Of a stretch of 8,635 nucleotides of DNA, positions 6,531 to 8,635 are shown in pieces. Location: positions 1-8,635 of the forward strand of contig JBGVIJ010000052.1 in the NCBI GenBank assembly GCA_045123075.1. Reading direction: 5' to 3'. Numbering within the stretch: position 1 is the first letter of the stretch; the number at the start of each line of letters is the position of its first letter. The position numbers and the translations under genes are program-made. This stretch comes from JAHHUH01 sp045123075. Its GTDB lineage: Bacteria > Bacillota > Negativicutes > Acidaminococcales > Acidaminococcaceae. The notes below the pieces were generated by a model. That model was not told where the DNA came from. It did not search any database and saw nothing but the letters and a program-made list of their open reading frames with translations.

Positions 6531-7139
6531 ATGATAGGTGCGCTGAAAGGTATTGTTGCACATTTAGCAACAGATAACTGCATATTGGATACTGCAGGCG
6601 GCGTAGGTTATCGTGTTTTCATGCCTGCCGCTCATTTGGCTCAGCTTAGTTTAGGTAAAGAAGTACGCGTTCACGTGCATACTGCGGTGCGTGAAGATGC
6701 TATTTTGCTCTATGGTTTTTTGAGCCAAGAGTATTATGATTTATTTGAAATTCTTTTGACTGTCAGTGGCGTTGGTCCCAAAATGGCACTTGGTATTTTA
6801 TCAGCTATTAAGCCTGATGCCTTCTACTTGGCAGTTCAAAGTAAAGATATGAAGGTACTGGTGAAACTTCCTGGTGTCGGCAAGAAAACAGCAGAACGTA
6901 TGCTGCTTGAACTTAAAGACAAAGTGGGTGGTATCAGTACTGATGATGTAAATGATTTTGGTGCAACTGTGGAAGCAGGGGGAAGCGGTGCTGTGGCAGA
7001 AGCCATTGAAGCACTTAACTCTCTTGGCTACAGTAACAGCGAAATCATGCCCGTATTGAAAGAAATTCCCAATAGTGCAAGTCTTACCAGTGAAGAACTG
7101 TTGCGTCAAGCACTTAGAATGTTTGCAAGGAGGCAGTAA
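6531..7139 (+). CDS. ruvA: Holliday-junction branch-migration subunit RuvA
   Basis: The 202-residue protein has the standard RuvA layout. Domain I is an N-terminal OB-fold (about 1-64, starting MIGALKGIV and ending near L-L-Y-G-F). Domain II carries two helix-hairpin-helix motifs, V-S-G-V-G-P-K (78-84) and L-P-G-V-G-K-K-T (113-120), which contact the junction backbone. A flexible, acidic and glycine-rich linker (about 133-153) leads to domain III (about 155-202, A-L-x-S-L-G-Y), which binds RuvB. RuvA tetramers hold the four-way junction and load RuvB rings. The ATG directly abuts the ruvC TAA. AGGAG (6517-6521), inside the end of ruvC, lies 9 bases upstream, indicating translational coupling. 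Confidence 0.98.
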   Translation: MIGALKGIVAHLATDNCILDTAGGVGYRVFMPAAHLAQLSLGKEVRVHVHTAVREDAILLYGFLSQEYYDLFEILLTVSGVGPKMALGILSAIKPDAFYLAVQSKDMKVLVKLPGVGKKTAERMLLELKDKVGGISTDDVNDFGATVEAGGSGAVAEAIEALNSLGYSNSEIMPVLKEIPNSASLTSEELLRQALRMFARRQ

Positions 7140-8143
7140 TGGAATTCGATGATAGAATTATTGCCGGACAGGAGCAGGAAGCCGATGGTTGGCAATATAG
7201 CTTGCGCCCTCGTCTGTTAAATGAATACATCGGTCAGAATCAAGTTAAGGATAACCTTTCCATTTTTATTAAGGCCGCTGCTGCAAGACATGAAGCTCTT
7301 GACCACGTTCTGCTCTTTGGCCCTCCTGGCTTGGGTAAGACCACTTTGGCTAACATCATTGCCAACGAATTGAACGTTAACATTCGCGTTACCAGTGGCC
7401 CTGCTATCGAAAGACAGGGTGATTTGGCGGCGATTTTAACCAACTTGGGAGATAATGATGTGCTTTTTATAGATGAAATTCACAGGCTTTCTAAAACCGT
7501 AGAAGAAATTTTGTATTCTGCGATGGAAGATTTTGCCTTAGATATAATTATTGGCAAAGGTCCTAGCGCTCGTAGTGTGCGTCTTGATTTGCCTAAATTT
7601 ACTTTGATTGGTGCTACTACTCGTTTGGGTAGCATTGCTGCACCTTTGCGTGACCGTTTTGGTGTACAATGTCGTTTGGAGTTCTACAAGCCGGAAGAAT
7701 TGCAATTCATTATTACTCGTGCTGCAGAAATCTTAAACGTACAAATAGACAAAGAAGGTGCTGCAGAAATCGCACGTCGTAGTAGAGGCACGCCCCGTAT
7801 TGCCAATCGTCTGTTGAAACGAGTGCGCGACTTCGCACAAGTTTTAGGTGCGCCCAGCATTAACCAACAGCTTGCGTCCGAAGCGTTGGCTAAACTTGAA
7901 GTTGATGGTTACGGATTTGACCGTAACGATAGACGTATCTTGAATACCATCGTTAAAACCTTTGGTGGTGGTCCCGTTGGTATCGAAACTATCGCTGCTG
8001 CGGTTAGTGAAGAAACTACTACCATTGAAGATGTTATTGAGCCTTACTTGATGCAACTTGGAATGTTACAACGTACTCCGAGAGGACGCATTGCGACTCG
8101 CGAAGCGTATCGTTATTTGGGAATACCGTTCCCGGAGAAATAA
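7139..8143 (+). CDS. ruvB: Holliday-junction branch-migration ATPase RuvB
   Basis: The 334-residue protein is of typical length and is the AAA+ motor that drives branch migration on RuvA-bound junctions as a hexameric ring. Visible motifs: Walker A G-P-P-G-L-G-K-T (61-68), Walker B L-F-I-D-E-I-H (109-115), sensor 1 G-A-T-T-R (158-162), the arginine finger region R-D-R-F-G (171-175), sensor 2 G-T-P-R-I-A-N-R (217-224), and a C-terminal winged-helix domain (about 255-334) with G-G-G-P-V-G. All key residues are intact. The start overlaps the ruvA stop by one base (TAATG). A perfect AAGGAGG (7127-7133) lies 5 bases upstream, suggesting strong coupled translation. Confidence 0.99.
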   Translation: MEFDDRIIAGQEQEADGWQYSLRPRLLNEYIGQNQVKDNLSIFIKAAAARHEALDHVLLFGPPGLGKTTLANIIANELNVNIRVTSGPAIERQGDLAAILTNLGDNDVLFIDEIHRLSKTVEEILYSAMEDFALDIIIGKGPSARSVRLDLPKFTLIGATTRLGSIAAPLRDRFGVQCRLEFYKPEELQFIITRAAEILNVQIDKEGAAEIARRSRGTPRIANRLLKRVRDFAQVLGAPSINQQLASEALAKLEVDGYGFDRNDRRILNTIVKTFGGGPVGIETIAAAVSEETTTIEDVIEPYLMQLGMLQRTPRGRIATREAYRYLGIPFPEK

Positions 8144-8144
8144 T

Positions 8145-8635
8145 ATGAAAATTCTACTACACGCTTGCTGTGGTCCATGCGCTTGCTATCCTACGGAAAA
8201 GCTTGCGGCTGACGGTAAAGAGTTTGATATTTTATACTTTAATCCCAATATTCATCCCTATAAGGAATTTAAGCAACGCTTAGCAACCTTGCGTGAGTTC
8301 TGCGAAAAGAAGCAAATTGCTCTTTTCATCGATAAAAACTACGATTTGGAAAAAACTGTTCGTGGGATGGTGTGCGAACCTACAGTTCGCTGTGCGTACT
8401 GCTATCGTGTGCGTATGCGTTACGCTGCTAAGTTCGCCAAAGAAAATGGTTACGATGCTTTTAGCACTACACTTCTCGTAAGTCCGTACCAAAAGCACGC
8501 TTTAATCATAAAGGAAGCAGAAGCTGCTGCCGAAGAATTTGGCATTCCTTTTTACTACGAAGACTTCCGCCCTGGTTACCAACGTGGCGTAGATATCAGT
8601 CTTGAAATGAAACTCTACCGTCAACAATACTGTGG
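8145..8635 (+). CDS. queH: Epoxyqueuosine reductase QueH, 3' end cut by window edge
   Basis: 163 full codons are present and the frame is open to the end of the window. QueH (former DUF208) reduces epoxyqueuosine to queuosine in the anticodon wobble position of tRNAs for Asp, Asn, His and Tyr; it is unrelated to QueG, which does the same job. Family marks seen: N-terminal L-L-H-A-C-C-G-P-C-A with vicinal C8-C9 and C12, R-C-x-Y-C-Y (C83, C86), F-S-T-T-L-L-x-S-P-Y-Q-K-H (106-118), F-R-P-G-Y (141-145), and the start of the Y-R-Q-Q-Y-C-G motif (158-164) at the cut end. Conserved cysteines of the family hold an iron-sulfur cluster. The ATG lies one base after the ruvB stop, with GGAG (8134-8137) 7 bases upstream, so it belongs to the ruv operon. 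Probably only the last few dozen codons are missing. Confidence 0.96.
   Translation, partial: MKILLHACCGPCACYPTEKLAADGKEFDILYFNPNIHPYKEFKQRLATLREFCEKKQIALFIDKNYDLEKTVRGMVCEPTVRCAYCYRVRMRYAAKFAKENGYDAFSTTLLVSPYQKHALIIKEAEAAAEEFGIPFYYEDFRPGYQRGVDISLEMKLYRQQYC

Noticed and set aside
8374..8390. Inverted repeat GCGAAC-CTACA-GTTCGC resembling a Firmicute LexA (SOS) box
   Set aside because: The spacer is 5 bases where the Gram-positive LexA box has 4, and it lies well inside the queH coding sequence. I found no such box before ruvC or yebC.

Overview
The window most likely comes from a double-membraned Firmicute (class Negativicutes, possibly the Acidaminococcaceae). It carries outer-membrane autotransporters, which need an outer membrane. 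They sit next to housekeeping genes with Firmicute-like features: strong AGGAGG-type ribosome binding sites, compact hairpin plus U-tract terminators, and a queH-type epoxyqueuosine reductase. The assignment is inferred from gene content; no 16S or similar marker is present.

Positions 1-5160 hold two tandem genes, both on the + strand, for paralogous type Va autotransporters. Each has a signal peptide, a repetitive beta-helix-type passenger, a linker helix and a 250-residue C-terminal beta-barrel ending in Y-S-F. The first gene is cut by the left edge: the window opens inside its signal peptide. The two proteins share a gap-free C-terminal module of 350 residues, but their passengers differ strongly in sequence and length. 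Both passengers contain a roughly 25-27-residue repeat marked by a small residue followed by I or V. Each gene has its own terminator, and the second has its own extended -10 promoter, so each is probably a separate transcription unit.

Positions 5157-8635 are a conserved housekeeping block: yebC, then ruvC, ruvA and ruvB (Holliday-junction resolvase and branch-migration motor), then queH (last step of queuosine synthesis), which runs off the right edge. yebC has a near-consensus promoter whose -35 box lies directly on the tail of the preceding terminator. A terminator-like hairpin lies between yebC and ruvC, and I see no strong promoter after it, so ruvCAB-queH may depend on read-through or on a weak promoter inside yebC. 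ruvC, ruvA, ruvB and queH are packed with spacings of 0, -1 and 1 base, which indicates one translationally coupled operon.

No RNA genes, CRISPR arrays, insertion sequences or phage genes are visible, and no stretch over 300 bases lacks a gene. The autotransporter pair is the accessory and most interesting part. I see no evidence for a wholly new biological system.
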